DNA of 64,000 nucleotides from Nitrososphaeria archaeon (GTDB taxonomy: Archaea > Thermoproteota > Nitrososphaeria > JACIWG01). A program made the translations under genes and the position numbers. This document shows positions 1-7,933 of the stretch, in pieces. Under the pieces are notes generated by a model. It did no database searches, had not been told where the DNA came from, and worked only from the letters and a program-made list of their open reading frames with translations. The stretch lies in the NCBI GenBank assembly GCA_029776065.1, contig JARVJP010000011.1, forward strand, positions 1-64,000. The letters are read 5' to 3'. How positions within the stretch are numbered: position 1 is the stretch's first letter; each line of letters opens with the position of its first letter.

Positions 1-315
1 CGTCTACCACCATTATATGAAACGAGGAAGTTCATAGATGAGCTTCAGATCTTGGTTAACGCTGCCTCCTATGGGAAGAAGAGGGCTTGGAAGTCTATCC
101 TTATAGTTGGAGTTATGGCTATGAAAAGGGATCTTGTGATCAAGGATGTGACAGAAGCTCTGAGATGTGATAGGACCACAGCATACAGGATCTTTAAGAG
201 GCTAATCGAATTTGGGTTCATTGAGAAGGATGGAAGATTATATAAGTTGAACGCTAAAGTCTGTCCAGTGCTGCATTCAATGACTAGGAGAACCCTCTAT
301 GTGATCAGAGAGTAG
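1..315 (+). CDS. Winged-helix DNA-binding protein, 5'-truncated by the window edge
   Basis: The frame is open from base 1 to a TAG at 313-315, so the N-terminus lies outside the window; the internal TTG at 52 is only the first possible start inside it. The visible 104 residues contain a helix-turn-helix (residues near DVTEALRCDRTTAYRIFKRL) followed by a beta-wing (FGFIEKDGRLYKLN), a MarR/IclR-like winged helix. It is probably a transcription regulator and may act on the palindrome at 384-402 just downstream, but that link is inferred from position only. Confidence 0.6.
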   Translation, partial: RLPPLYETRKFIDELQILVNAASYGKKRAWKSILIVGVMAMKRDLVIKDVTEALRCDRTTAYRIFKRLIEFGFIEKDGRLYKLNAKVCPVLHSMTRRTLYVIRE

Positions 316-365
316 GAAGGGAAAATGTTGCATGTACTATGCTACAAAAGCTTATCCAACGTTGC

Positions 366-378
366 GTGTATATAATAC
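366..378 (+). promoter_or_regulatory. TATA-box promoter
   Basis: GTGTATATAATACC-like archaeal TATA element about 20 nt before the ATG at 394. The spacing implies a leaderless or almost leaderless transcript of the secreted-protein gene. Confidence 0.5.
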
Positions 379-383
379 CATAA

Positions 384-402
384 TTCGACCAAAATGGTCG
401 AA
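384..402. promoter_or_regulatory. Perfect inverted repeat over the start codon (candidate operator)
   Basis: Arms TTCGACC (384-390) and GGTCGAA (396-402) flank AAAAT, and the ATG at 394-396 lies across the spacer and second arm. It sits where the transcription start is expected, downstream of the TATA box, the usual place for a repressor site in archaea. The upstream winged-helix gene is a candidate binder. Confidence 0.5.
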
Positions 403-1098
403 CAAAATAAACTCCGAATAGACAGAAGAAAACTGGTAGAACTGATAGCTGGTATTACAATCTTATCATTGGTGACTCTGACTCCTATTGTCGAAGCATA
501 ATCCGGTGCAGTCGCTGACTTACAACTATGGACGAGATATGGAGAGTCTTTCCGTTACACCGGTGTTGCTGGGAAATTGAAACTTTATGGCAATACATAT
601 AACAAAGAGGTATGGGTTCACGTGTGCGTAAACGATCCTGCTGTGAGCTGCTTTATAGAAGCCGGATTGATAAGGAAAAAGGATTTCTGGGGAACTTGGA
701 AAACTTACTTCTACTATTCCTATCTAAATAGTGGAAATCCAAGCGAAAATATCAAAGATGAAACAGACACCACAATTTTCCACAATGTGGAAATAACAAA
801 GATTTCAGCTACACAGTGGAAAGTGAACTTCGATTGGGGTGCAAAAATTTACTATGTCACATTCAGCAGGGATTGGTCAGGACAACAGTGCTATTCTCAG
901 TTTGAGGCAAAGGAGACAAACTTCAGATACATACCAGACATGGCGATGCTGTTCGAGGGAAAAGACTTAATCTACTACGAAAGCGGCGGATGGCATGTAT
1001 TTCAGAACAACAATTGCTTTAACCACAACTTTGAATATGATGTTAAGTATACTTGGGGAAGCCAACAAAACTATTGGATGGCATGGGAAGACAGGTAG
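394..1098 (+). pseudogene. Secreted protein interrupted by one in-frame stop codon
   Basis: ATG at 394 opens a 35-codon segment that looks like a complete signal peptide: a basic start (NKLRIDRRK), a hydrophobic core (LIAGITILSLVTL) and a TPIVEA cleavage region. It ends in TAA at 499-501. The same frame then continues without a stop for about 200 residues to 1098. The mature part is rich in aromatic residues, Asn and paired Cys and resembles a beta-sandwich extracellular protein; I do not recognise a family. Open readings begin again at a TTG at 577, but that would lack the signal peptide. Either this is a recent nonsense mutation, or a sequencing error, or the stop is read through. No homopolymer is present at the stop. 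Confidence 0.6.
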
Positions 1099-1186
1099 AC
1101 CATGTCACTCTTTCTTTTTTCCGGATCTGAAGTTCTTCATTGAGGCTTTGATGGTTATGAGACTAGGTTGTAGCATCAGATAATTC

Positions 1187-1675
1187 TTATGGTATTCTGC
1201 AAGTGGCAGGATAATCTGTGCCTGATTCAGTACGAAGTGTAATTGTGACTGTACTGTTGGATTCGAATGCTTTTTTGTCGTCGATGTCAGGGAACATTAT
1301 CGCTATGCTTCCTGATTCTCCTGGTGAAACAGCATACGGTAGGCCATCTACTTGGGCTTTGTCCCAGAAGTCTGTCAAGCTCATATCATTCATCAAAATC
1401 GTTGTCACATTTGCGACGTGCGAGGGTGATGTGTTATTGTAATATACAACCAATACGTATTCGTGGGAGAAACGGAATGTGTCCACCTTGGTGATAGTGA
1501 GTTTTTCAAATCGCTCCCCGCATATAATACATGAATGGAACATAATCGTGATAGATAAATAGATGAATAAGATGGTTAGAACGATTGCGATGCCCAGAAC
1601 TATCAAGATTGACTTAGCTGAAGACAATCTTTTAGGTCTGCCCACTTCAGTAAGTTTGGTGGATTGCATCTGCAT
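1187..1675 (-). CDS. Single-pass membrane-anchored protein of unknown function
   Basis: 162 residues. A short basic N-terminus (GRPKRLSSAK) precedes one strong membrane helix at about 22-46 (SILIVLGIAIVLTILFIYLS). The remaining ~115 residues are predicted to lie outside, with a CIICGE Cys pair, N-glycosylation sequons (NNT, NVT, NST) and alternating beta-strand character. It may start at the second Met (residue 3). It is convergent with the broken secreted gene at 394-1098. I do not recognise the family. Confidence 0.6.
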   Translation of the reverse strand: MQMQSTKLTEVGRPKRLSSAKSILIVLGIAIVLTILFIYLSITIMFHSCIICGERFEKLTITKVDTFRFSHEYVLVVYYNNTSPSHVANVTTILMNDMSLTDFWDKAQVDGLPYAVSPGESGSIAIMFPDIDDKKAFESNSTVTITLRTESGTDYPATCRIP

Positions 1676-2294
1676 CTATCAAAGTTTGTTAGTCATCAGG
1701 TTTAAGAACTTTACTACCAATGATTATAAGAACGTTAGGAGTAACTTTTGAACCAATCTCTTATATGCCATTGATTTGACAAACTGATAACAAAATGACA
1801 TCTGTCAAGAACTTAATCAGAAGTCAATGACAGGACGATAACTAAGTCAAGACTTTACTAATTTAACTTTCTTACTAACGTTTATCGCTGACACAACATT
1901 ATTTTTGATTTATCTCATGTGGGTAAGAAAGTAGGTGCAACCATGACTTAGCCAGAAACTTTTTGACTTACTTTGCTACCAGATAGGAGGATCATAGCGT
2001 ACTTTCTTACTAAAAAAATAACGATGTCGGAACGATGTAAAAGCAAGGACTAGATCGATCCTATAACCGACATTATAAGCCGCTTATAGCAATAGGTGTC
2101 TTCGCCTACTCTCTTACAGGAGACCCCTATAATGCGATGAAAGAGGCTCTATAAGTGTAAATAACTTACCCAAAATCGTTCATCATTCACAGACAAGCCT
2201 CATCAAAGACCACCATAACCGACAATGGCCATTCTAAACCATCTTCTAGGATCCAAGAAAAAGCTTAAAGAACACCTCTTAACAGTTTAATGTT
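1676..2294. other. Gene-poor stretch
   Basis: About 620 bases without a convincing intact gene. It is AT-rich, has scattered stops in all frames, and contains the repeated words TTTCTTACTAA (near 1866 and 2003) and CTTATA...TATAAG-like short inverted repeats. The only coding-like piece is the fragment at 2041-2154. It looks like an accessory region with decayed genes ahead of the tRNA gene. Confidence 0.4.
2041..2154 (+). pseudogene. Possible gene relic (37 codons)
   Basis: Between TAA at 2038 and TAA at 2152 a frame reads with protein-like composition (...NRHYKPLIAIGVFAYSLTG DPYNAMKEAL). There is no ATG/GTG start and stops surround it. It could be a remnant of a larger gene. No family is assigned and it may be chance. 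Confidence 0.2.
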
Positions 2295-2407
2295 GGGCTC
2301 GTAGCGCAGAAGACGTGCTGCTGCGTTGACAGTAGGCGTCTGCGTAATATGGATAGCGCGGCAGCCTCCTAAGCTGTAGGTCGTGGGTTCAAATCCCACC
2401 GGGCCCG
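2295..2407 (+). tRNA. tRNA-Arg (anticodon CCT) with an intron in the D-loop
   Basis: The acceptor stem GGGCTCG (2295-2301) pairs with CGGGCCC (2400-2406) with one G-U. D-stem halves are GCGC at 2304-2307 and 2356-2359. The anticodon stem GCAGC/GCTGT (2361-2365, 2373-2377) encloses CTCCTAA with anticodon CCT at 2368-2370. The T-stem is GTGGG/CCCAC. The D-loop is about 37 nt too long. The extra segment, about 2310-2346, has CGCAG/CTGCG and ACG/CGT pairings separated by a 3-nt bulge, as expected of a bulge-helix-bulge splice site. Boundaries are uncertain by 1-2 nt. CCA is not encoded. Confidence 0.85.
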
Positions 2408-2576
2408 CTACTATAACGATCTTTGTAATAGTATAATATCGCAATGTTCATTAGACCTGATACTAAGTTTTCAAATCCTAAACTCCTTTTTGAACTGATT
2501 TTACCACTCTTATATTGTTGATTGTTCGGACAAAACTATTTATCAAGAGAGTATAGGACCTATCATTGAAATCAAG

Positions 2577-4133
2577 TTGGCTAAACTGTCGCATGGCATT
2601 CTTATCCTGTTCTTCACCTTCGTATTGGTAGCCTCAGAAACTGTAGTCGCTAATTACATGGCTACAAGCTCCACAACAACTACAGCTGCAGAAGAGCCTG
2701 ATGAAGTTCTACCTTCGGATTTTAAGTTAAATGTAGAACTTCGCTTAGAAGAAAGATCTGTGTGGTGCAGTTTGTCAATAAGACAGACGCCTTGGTTAAA
2801 TCAAAGTCAAGCAATTGAAGCTGTGAAGAAGGAGATAGCCAGCAGACTAGCATCTTACAACCTGTCATTTGAAATCGAGTCTGTCAAGTTCAGAGAAAAT
2901 ACTCCAATGAGTGTTGACTTTATTATACCCAACCTACCCATTGAAGGGGGACCACTAAAATACGGGTATAACAACTATTCCGTTGAATTGGGTTGGCTGG
3001 TTGACTGGGCTGGGGCGCCATTTACGCAATGGGCTGAAGTGAAGTCATCGCATAATCAAGGTGTCATCAATTATGCGAGAGAGATAGAAGGTAAAACCTA
3101 TAGCTTCACGCTAGACCCCCTTATAATGATCCAAGGATTCACCAATATAACTAAGCGTACGGAAACGCAGATAGTCTATTCGTTCTTTGTGCCAAATATG
3201 ATACTTGACCTTCAAATCCTACAAGATGGCATCAAAGTTACCAACATAACGAACTTTCTGAACAAAAGCGAGTTTGAACAGATTTACAATCAAGGGGAAC
3301 AGTATCAAGACAAAATCTTGAAAAATACTTCGGAAGAGCTTGCCCTTAGGTTAAGCCCCCTTGGGATGGTGGCCACAAACTTCGAAGTATGTCGTAGAGG
3401 ACCATATTCAACAGTAGGCATCCACTACACGATAAAAGGGGTGATTGAAAAGGTCACTGATAAGGAGTTCAAAGCTGACCTAAGATTCCTGAATATACCG
3501 CTGTCTGAGTTTACTGTATCTCAACACTCTTACTCTACAGTTCTACAATACGTTGGAACCATAGCTGGAAAGGAGGGAATAATTACAATATACTGTAAGT
3601 CTTTGTACAGAATAGGGGCTGATACTCTATTATGTTTACCGTTAGAGTTTACGACTACTACCGAAACCACGACAACTACAACAACGACGACCACTGAAAG
3701 GCCAGGAAACCTCTACACATACCTGGTTACTGTGCTGGCTGATAACTCAGTCGTCCTTGTATTAATCTCACTTTCCATTTTAGTTGGGACTCTAATATGG
3801 AGAGGGCATGTGAGAGTAGCTTGGAGCAGAAGCTGCTTTGACTACGACACATTCAAGCTCCTTGTAAGGATGAGGGGTGGAAGAACAAGGGTGAACCTTC
3901 TAAGGTCATTAGGTGAGCAAAAGAATAAGCTACAGCTGGCTAAAGAGCTTGGTATGGACTGGAAGGCGGTTGATCGCAACATAAGGATTCTGTTAAAGTA
4001 TGGTTTAATCAGAGAGTCCGAGTCCTCAGGTAAAGTGAAGTACTATTCACTAACACCTGATGGAAGGAAGGTCCTTGAGCTACTAGAAGAATTGAATAAT
4101 ACGGGTGGTCTAAGAGATCAGGCGGAGGAATGA
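2577..4133 (+). CDS. Membrane-tethered winged-helix regulator with a large extracytoplasmic domain
   Basis: 518 residues from a TTG start. Order: signal peptide or N-terminal helix (about 5-25), an extracytoplasmic domain of ~330 residues with many N-x-S/T sequons, a threonine-rich linker (about 358-378, runs of Thr broken by Glu), one membrane helix (about 385-408), then a ~100-residue cytoplasmic winged helix. In the last part KLQLAKELGMDWKAVDRNIR is the HTH and LIRESESSGKVKYYSLT the wing. This is a one-component architecture: an outside stimulus passed directly to a DNA-binding domain. The frameshifted small membrane protein begins 7 nt downstream and is probably co-transcribed. The ectodomain family is not recognised. 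Confidence 0.75.
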   Translation: MAKLSHGILILFFTFVLVASETVVANYMATSSTTTTAAEEPDEVLPSDFKLNVELRLEERSVWCSLSIRQTPWLNQSQAIEAVKKEIASRLASYNLSFEIESVKFRENTPMSVDFIIPNLPIEGGPLKYGYNNYSVELGWLVDWAGAPFTQWAEVKSSHNQGVINYAREIEGKTYSFTLDPLIMIQGFTNITKRTETQIVYSFFVPNMILDLQILQDGIKVTNITNFLNKSEFEQIYNQGEQYQDKILKNTSEELALRLSPLGMVATNFEVCRRGPYSTVGIHYTIKGVIEKVTDKEFKADLRFLNIPLSEFTVSQHSYSTVLQYVGTIAGKEGIITIYCKSLYRIGADTLLCLPLEFTTTTETTTTTTTTTTERPGNLYTYLVTVLADNSVVLVLISLSILVGTLIWRGHVRVAWSRSCFDYDTFKLLVRMRGGRTRVNLLRSLGEQKNKLQLAKELGMDWKAVDRNIRILLKYGLIRESESSGKVKYYSLTPDGRKVLELLEELNNTGGLRDQAEE

Positions 4134-4139
4134 CATATT

Positions 4140-4633
4140 ATGTCCAATCAACTAAGAGGTAGAAACTTTATAACAGTCTTACTGGTCCTACTTGTTTAGC
4201 ACTTGGATCGCTATCTGTATTCCAATTCTCTCAGAATCAATCTTTAAGCAGCGAGTTAGAGGAGCTGAAAAAACAGTATCCCACATCTACGACTCACGTT
4301 GATGAAGGGACTATTGTATTCCAAGGTATCGGCTTATTTGAATACAAAAGAGTGCCTTTGGATAACTTTAAGCCAGGCGCTTCCTTAGTCTTTAGAAACA
4401 TGACCTTTCAAAACCTGCCTCTTAACGCGACATATACAGGCTGTATTGTTCAATTCATTAGAGTGGTTTTTCAAGACGGTGCTTCAGAAGTGATTCAGAT
4501 CACAAGTTGTCCAACCCTTTTTGAACCTTCTGTGGTGCTAACAAATCATAGTAGACCGAAGGCAGGAATAATATATGTACTCGGCGACTCGTTCATGTTT
4601 AGAGGGATTTACTTGCTCGTAGAAGAGGGGTAA
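4140..4633 (+). pseudogene. Small membrane-anchored protein, frameshifted in its N-terminal helix
   Basis: ATG at 4140 reads MSNQLRGRNFITVLLVLLV and hits TAG at 4197. The +2 frame (frame of 4196) continues the same hydrophobic helix as LALGSLSVFQF and then about 145 residues to 4633, with a coiled-coil stretch (SLSSELEELKKQ) and an outer domain containing QFIRVVF and CPTLFEP. One missing T in the TTT at 4195-4197 would restore a single ~164-residue protein, so this is a one-base deletion or a sequencing error. It follows the membrane regulator by 7 nt and is probably its operon partner. An in-frame TTG at 4352 gives only the C-terminal part. Confidence 0.6.
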
Positions 4634-4634
4634 G

Positions 4635-4669
4635 ACCTAAACCCATGCCTTCTATGGGGATATTTAGGT
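4635..4669. terminator. Hairpin between convergent genes
   Basis: ACCTAAA (4635-4641) pairs with TTTAGGT (4663-4669), and CCCAT (4642-4646) with ATGGG (4654-4658), around a 7-nt loop with a small bulge. It lies exactly in the gap between two convergent genes, so it could serve as a transcript end in both directions. No strong U-tract follows, so the role is inferred. Confidence 0.35.
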
Positions 4670-4674
4670 GTAAT

Positions 4675-6096
4675 CTAAGTTATAGCTCTCCCTTTATCCG
4701 TTAACGTATAAAATTCCCTCTTTCTACCTAAAACCATCTTCGAGCCAATTTTCTCCACATAGCCTTCTTTGGTTAGCTTGGATAAGTGTTGGTAGACGGT
4801 AGGAATCTTCACATTAATACTATGTTTCTCTCTTAATTCCTTCCAGATCTGGTAACCATATTTTTCTTTTTCAGACAATGACTTTAAAATCGCTGCTTTG
4901 GTGTCACCTAACAGCATACCCCCACTCAACTCTTCTATTAAGGTCCCTAGATTTGACCTTCTCAGGGCTATTTCCCTCATTAGTCTAGAGTCTTTAAGGC
5001 CGCTTCCTGTTATGACACAAACTACATTAGAGCCTTCCTTTATCTCCTCCATGTTTCTCAGTTTTATCAATCCTGCTATAGTTAAACTTGCAGCTGGTTC
5101 AGCAAGGACTCCTTCTCCCTCAGCTAACATATTCATAGCGTCTAATACCTCACTCTCGCTTATAGCGATGGCGGACCCGCCTGTTTCCCTTATCGCTTTT
5201 AGAGCCGCATTTCCAAATCTCGGCTTTGTAACGTTTAGATCGAATATCTTGGTTCTAGGCGAATTTAGAGGTTCAACAATATCTAACCCTTTCTGAAACG
5301 CCTCTACTATAGGAGCACAGCCATCTGGTTGCACACCGATAATCTTCGTCTTACAACCTGTTAATCTATTCAATTTTTTGAGTTCATTTAATGCTTTAAA
5401 GGTCGAATAGACCAACCCCCCTTCCCCCATCGGGAGTATAATGTAGTCTGGTAAAGTACGGTTAAGTTGGTAAAAGATTTCCCACATAATTGTCTTCTTG
5501 GCTTCATTTATTAGTGGGTCATATTCCGTGGCTACAGCTGTATCCCCTGTTTCTCCTGGCTTTTCTTTGAAGCTCTGCACCACCCTTACCTCAGCTCCAT
5601 ACGCTATCATTTGGTAAAGTTTTCCAAGGTCGATTCCTGGCTTAATGCAGACCTTCATCATTAACCCTGCTTTAGAAGAATATGCCGACAGAGAAGCACC
5701 AAGGTTCCCTGTGGAATATGTGACCAAGTTTCGACATCTTAATTGTAAGGCCATGGATGCGAATAACGCTGAGCTTCTATCCAGATAGGAGCCTGTCGGC
5801 TCTACCGTCTCATCCTTAAGCCAGAGTCTACTGATCCTAGTCTCATCCTTGATCTTCTTGCTTACATGTAAGGTTGTGTTCCCCTCACCTAAGGATATTC
5901 GAAATTCTCCGTCCAGACTTGGCAGTATTGCAGTGTATTTCCATATCCCAGTTGCATCCTGTTGAGGTTCAAAGTCATTAATCTGCTTTATTTCTATGGT
6001 GAGGCCGTTTCCGCATTTTGAACAAAGCTTTCTATTAATATCAAAATTATATCCTGCACCACAGCCTGTGCACTTCAATAATATATTGTTCGTCAT
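4675..6096 (-). CDS. Threonine-synthase-fold protein lacking the PLP lysine, fused to a PadR-like winged helix
   Basis: 473 residues. Residues 9-28 form a CxxC...CxxC zinc ribbon (CTGC, CSKC), as in archaeal threonine synthases. Residues ~65-385 are a fold-type II PLP-enzyme domain with recognisable motifs: LKDETVEPTGS, STGNLGAS, PMGEGG and TGSGLKD. The residue that should be the PLP-binding lysine (GSFKDR in the family) is leucine here (GSYLDR, Leu105, codon CTG, two base changes from a Lys codon). Residues ~390-473 are a winged helix resembling PadR (KYGYQIWKELREK...TVYQHLSKLTKEGYVEK). Catalysis by a Schiff base is therefore unlikely; a ligand-sensing transcription regulator is inferred. 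The divergent neighbour is an ECF S component, a plausible target. A residual lyase/synthase role cannot be fully excluded. Confidence 0.75.
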   Translation of the reverse strand: MTNNILLKCTGCGAGYNFDINRKLCSKCGNGLTIEIKQINDFEPQQDATGIWKYTAILPSLDGEFRISLGEGNTTLHVSKKIKDETRISRLWLKDETVEPTGSYLDRSSALFASMALQLRCRNLVTYSTGNLGASLSAYSSKAGLMMKVCIKPGIDLGKLYQMIAYGAEVRVVQSFKEKPGETGDTAVATEYDPLINEAKKTIMWEIFYQLNRTLPDYIILPMGEGGLVYSTFKALNELKKLNRLTGCKTKIIGVQPDGCAPIVEAFQKGLDIVEPLNSPRTKIFDLNVTKPRFGNAALKAIRETGGSAIAISESEVLDAMNMLAEGEGVLAEPAASLTIAGLIKLRNMEEIKEGSNVVCVITGSGLKDSRLMREIALRRSNLGTLIEELSGGMLLGDTKAAILKSLSEKEKYGYQIWKELREKHSINVKIPTVYQHLSKLTKEGYVEKIGSKMVLGRKREFYTLTDKGRAIT

Positions 6097-6170
6097 ATCT
6101 ATTACTAGACCTATATATAGAATACTGCTTATATATGTTCTTATTCTTTATTTCATCAGATGGTCGAACT

Positions 6171-6683
6171 ATGCGCGTAAAACTGCTGGCCTTAGTCAGT
6201 GTTATGACCCCATTAGTCACAGTGATGACAATGATATTCAAGATACCTATTCCGGCAACGCAAGGCTACTTCAACTTCGGAGACGCTGGAGTAATGTTAC
6301 TCAGCATGTTATTCGGTCCGTATGTGGGCTTGATTGCAGGAGGCCTCGGCTCCTCGTTAGCGGACATCCTCTCAGGGTATTCTTTTTATGCGCCGGTGAC
6401 CTTCTTTGCTAAAGGTGTTGAAGGCTTTATTGTAGGAGTGATATTTGCAAAATTCTATAAGAAATCGAAGCTACTGGCTTATACTTCAGGTCCAGTGGGC
6501 GGGTTATTTATGATATCCTCATACTTTATTTTTGAAAGTTATTTCTTCAGCATCGGCAACGCACTGGTAGAGCTTCCATGGAACATACTACAAGCACTAT
6601 TTGGTTCCATGATCGCTTACTCATTATATAAGCTACTCTTCCCTATCTTACATCAAAGGCTTCTCTTAAGATTCTTGACGTAA
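6171..6683 (+). CDS. ECF transporter substrate-binding S component
   Basis: About 170 residues and five to six membrane helices. The ATG at 6171 is preferred over an upstream in-frame ATG at 6135 because translation from 6171 begins directly with the first helix. The segment FNFGDAGVMLLSMLFGP, then GLIAGGLGSSLADILSGY and APVTFFAKGVEGFIVG, is the conserved core of small vitamin/precursor S components of energy-coupling-factor transporters. The substrate cannot be read from sequence. No EcfA/EcfT genes are in the window, so it probably uses a shared energising module. It is divergent from the threonine-synthase-like regulator, about 75 nt between starts, so control by that protein is plausible. 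No riboswitch-like structure precedes it. Confidence 0.75.
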   Translation: MRVKLLALVSVMTPLVTVMTMIFKIPIPATQGYFNFGDAGVMLLSMLFGPYVGLIAGGLGSSLADILSGYSFYAPVTFFAKGVEGFIVGVIFAKFYKKSKLLAYTSGPVGGLFMISSYFIFESYFFSIGNALVELPWNILQALFGSMIAYSLYKLLFPILHQRLLLRFLT

Positions 6684-6801
6684 TCTTTAAGAGAGTGTGG
6701 TAGCAAAGAGGTTACTAAAGTGTTACATCATGCTTAATAGCGCAAGAATCGGTTTAAGCTCGGTCATTAGGCTATGAAATTCTTCCCTGATTAGTTTAAT
6801 C

Positions 6802-6810
6802 TATATATAA
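6802..6810 (+). promoter_or_regulatory. TATA-box promoter of the hydrogenase operon
   Basis: TATATATAA about 22-28 nt before the GTG/ATG start at 6830/6833. This predicts a leaderless transcript for the first hydrogenase gene. The three downstream genes follow with overlaps or no gap, so this is probably the operon promoter. Confidence 0.5.
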
Positions 6811-6829
6811 ACCCTCTTTCGCTACCTAT

Positions 6830-7933
6830 GTGATGAAGTCGAACCAAGAACCCTTTTTTATTCAAAAAAAGAGTCTCGAGATAATACTTAGTAACCTGAA
6901 GCTTAAGGGGTATAAAGTTTTCGGTCCGAAGCTTAAGAACAATGCTATAGTCTTCGGTGAAGTTGGCTCAATAAATGATTTGCCAATAGGTTATGTTGAC
7001 ACCCAAGGGCCAGGGAAATACGAGGTTAAGAAGTCAAGTGAATCGTTCTTCTCATATGTTAATGGGCCGTTTTCTTTAAAGAACTTCCTCTACCCATCAG
7101 AGGTCGACCTTCTAAAGGTCGAGAAAAAGGATAACAAGATTCGTGTGCTATCTAACACAAACGTTGTTGAGAAGCGAGCTTTTGTGGGGATCAGGTCTTG
7201 TGACCTTTCAGCACTTAAAGTCTTGGATAAAACACTCTTAGGATACGAATATGTCGATGAGCAGTATAAGCTGCTTAGAAATGGGACATTCATATTAGGC
7301 GTTAACTGTGTTAGGGCTGGAGAAAACTGTTTTTGTACATCAATGAATACTGGGCCTAAGCTCGGTGACGGCTTTGACTTGGCTTTGACGGAGATGGAAG
7401 ATGGCTTCATGCTCGAGGTCGGAAGCGCAGAAGGTGAAAGGATGTTAGACGGCGTCGAATTGAGGAGAGCCTCAGAAGACGAAGTTCAACAAGCCGGTGA
7501 ACTGGTCGAGAGGGCAGCAAGAGTGATGGCGAAGAAGGTTAATATCTTAAACCTCAAGAACGTTCTCTATAGTCAGCTTACTAACCCAAGATGGGATGAT
7601 GTTGCTAAAAGATGTTTATCTTGTGGGAATTGCACTATGGTCTGCCCTACCTGCTTCTGCAACGATGTGTTCGATGACAACGAGCTTAAAAGTGGTGTAA
7701 CAACTAGGAAAAGAATTTGGGATTCATGCTTTAATGTAGAATTCGCTGAAACTACAGCCGGTAATGCTAGACCAACTATAAAGGATAGGTATAGGCAGTG
7801 GCTTATGCATAAGATGGCCTACTGGGTGGACCAATTTGGAACCTTTGGATGCGTTGGGTGTGGAAGATGCATAACATGGTGCCCTGTCGGAATAGATATA
7901 ACAGAGGAAGTAAGGGCTCTAAGAGGTGAATGA
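6830..7933 (+). CDS. hydB: Sulfhydrogenase beta subunit, 4Fe-4S electron-transfer protein
   Basis: 367 residues, homologous to the HydB/ShyB subunit of archaeal sulfhydrogenases and to anaerobic sulfite reductase subunit A. Two ferredoxin-type cluster motifs are near the C-terminus: CLSCGNCTMVCPTC (about 261-274) and CVGCGRCITWCPVG (about 344-357). The N-terminal ~230 residues carry the family segment RAFVGIRSCDLSALKVLD and a CxxxxxCFC motif. It relays electrons between the flavin subunit and the [NiFe] module. The start is either GTG 6830 or the next codon, ATG 6833. It overlaps the next gene by 8 nt, the sign of a co-translated operon. Confidence 0.88.
   Translation: MMKSNQEPFFIQKKSLEIILSNLKLKGYKVFGPKLKNNAIVFGEVGSINDLPIGYVDTQGPGKYEVKKSSESFFSYVNGPFSLKNFLYPSEVDLLKVEKKDNKIRVLSNTNVVEKRAFVGIRSCDLSALKVLDKTLLGYEYVDEQYKLLRNGTFILGVNCVRAGENCFCTSMNTGPKLGDGFDLALTEMEDGFMLEVGSAEGERMLDGVELRRASEDEVQQAGELVERAARVMAKKVNILNLKNVLYSQLTNPRWDDVAKRCLSCGNCTMVCPTCFCNDVFDDNELKSGVTTRKRIWDSCFNVEFAETTAGNARPTIKDRYRQWLMHKMAYWVDQFGTFGCVGCGRCITWCPVGIDITEEVRALRGE

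Noticed and set aside
499-501. Recoding of the in-frame stop as selenocysteine or pyrrolysine
   Set aside because: The codon is TAA; selenocysteine uses TGA and pyrrolysine TAG, and no recoding structure is evident.
3650-3705. ACN repeat tract as a phase-variable microsatellite
   Set aside because: Codons for Thr vary (ACT, ACC, ACG, ACA), so it is a protein low-complexity stalk rather than a clean DNA repeat.
6160-6169. ATGGTCGAAC shared with the palindrome at 384-402
   Set aside because: Only one 10-base match without the inverted arm; could easily be chance.
6097-6170. Thiamine or other riboswitch before the ECF S component genes (also before 12074)
   Set aside because: Leaders are too short and show no THI-box or other known aptamer sequence.
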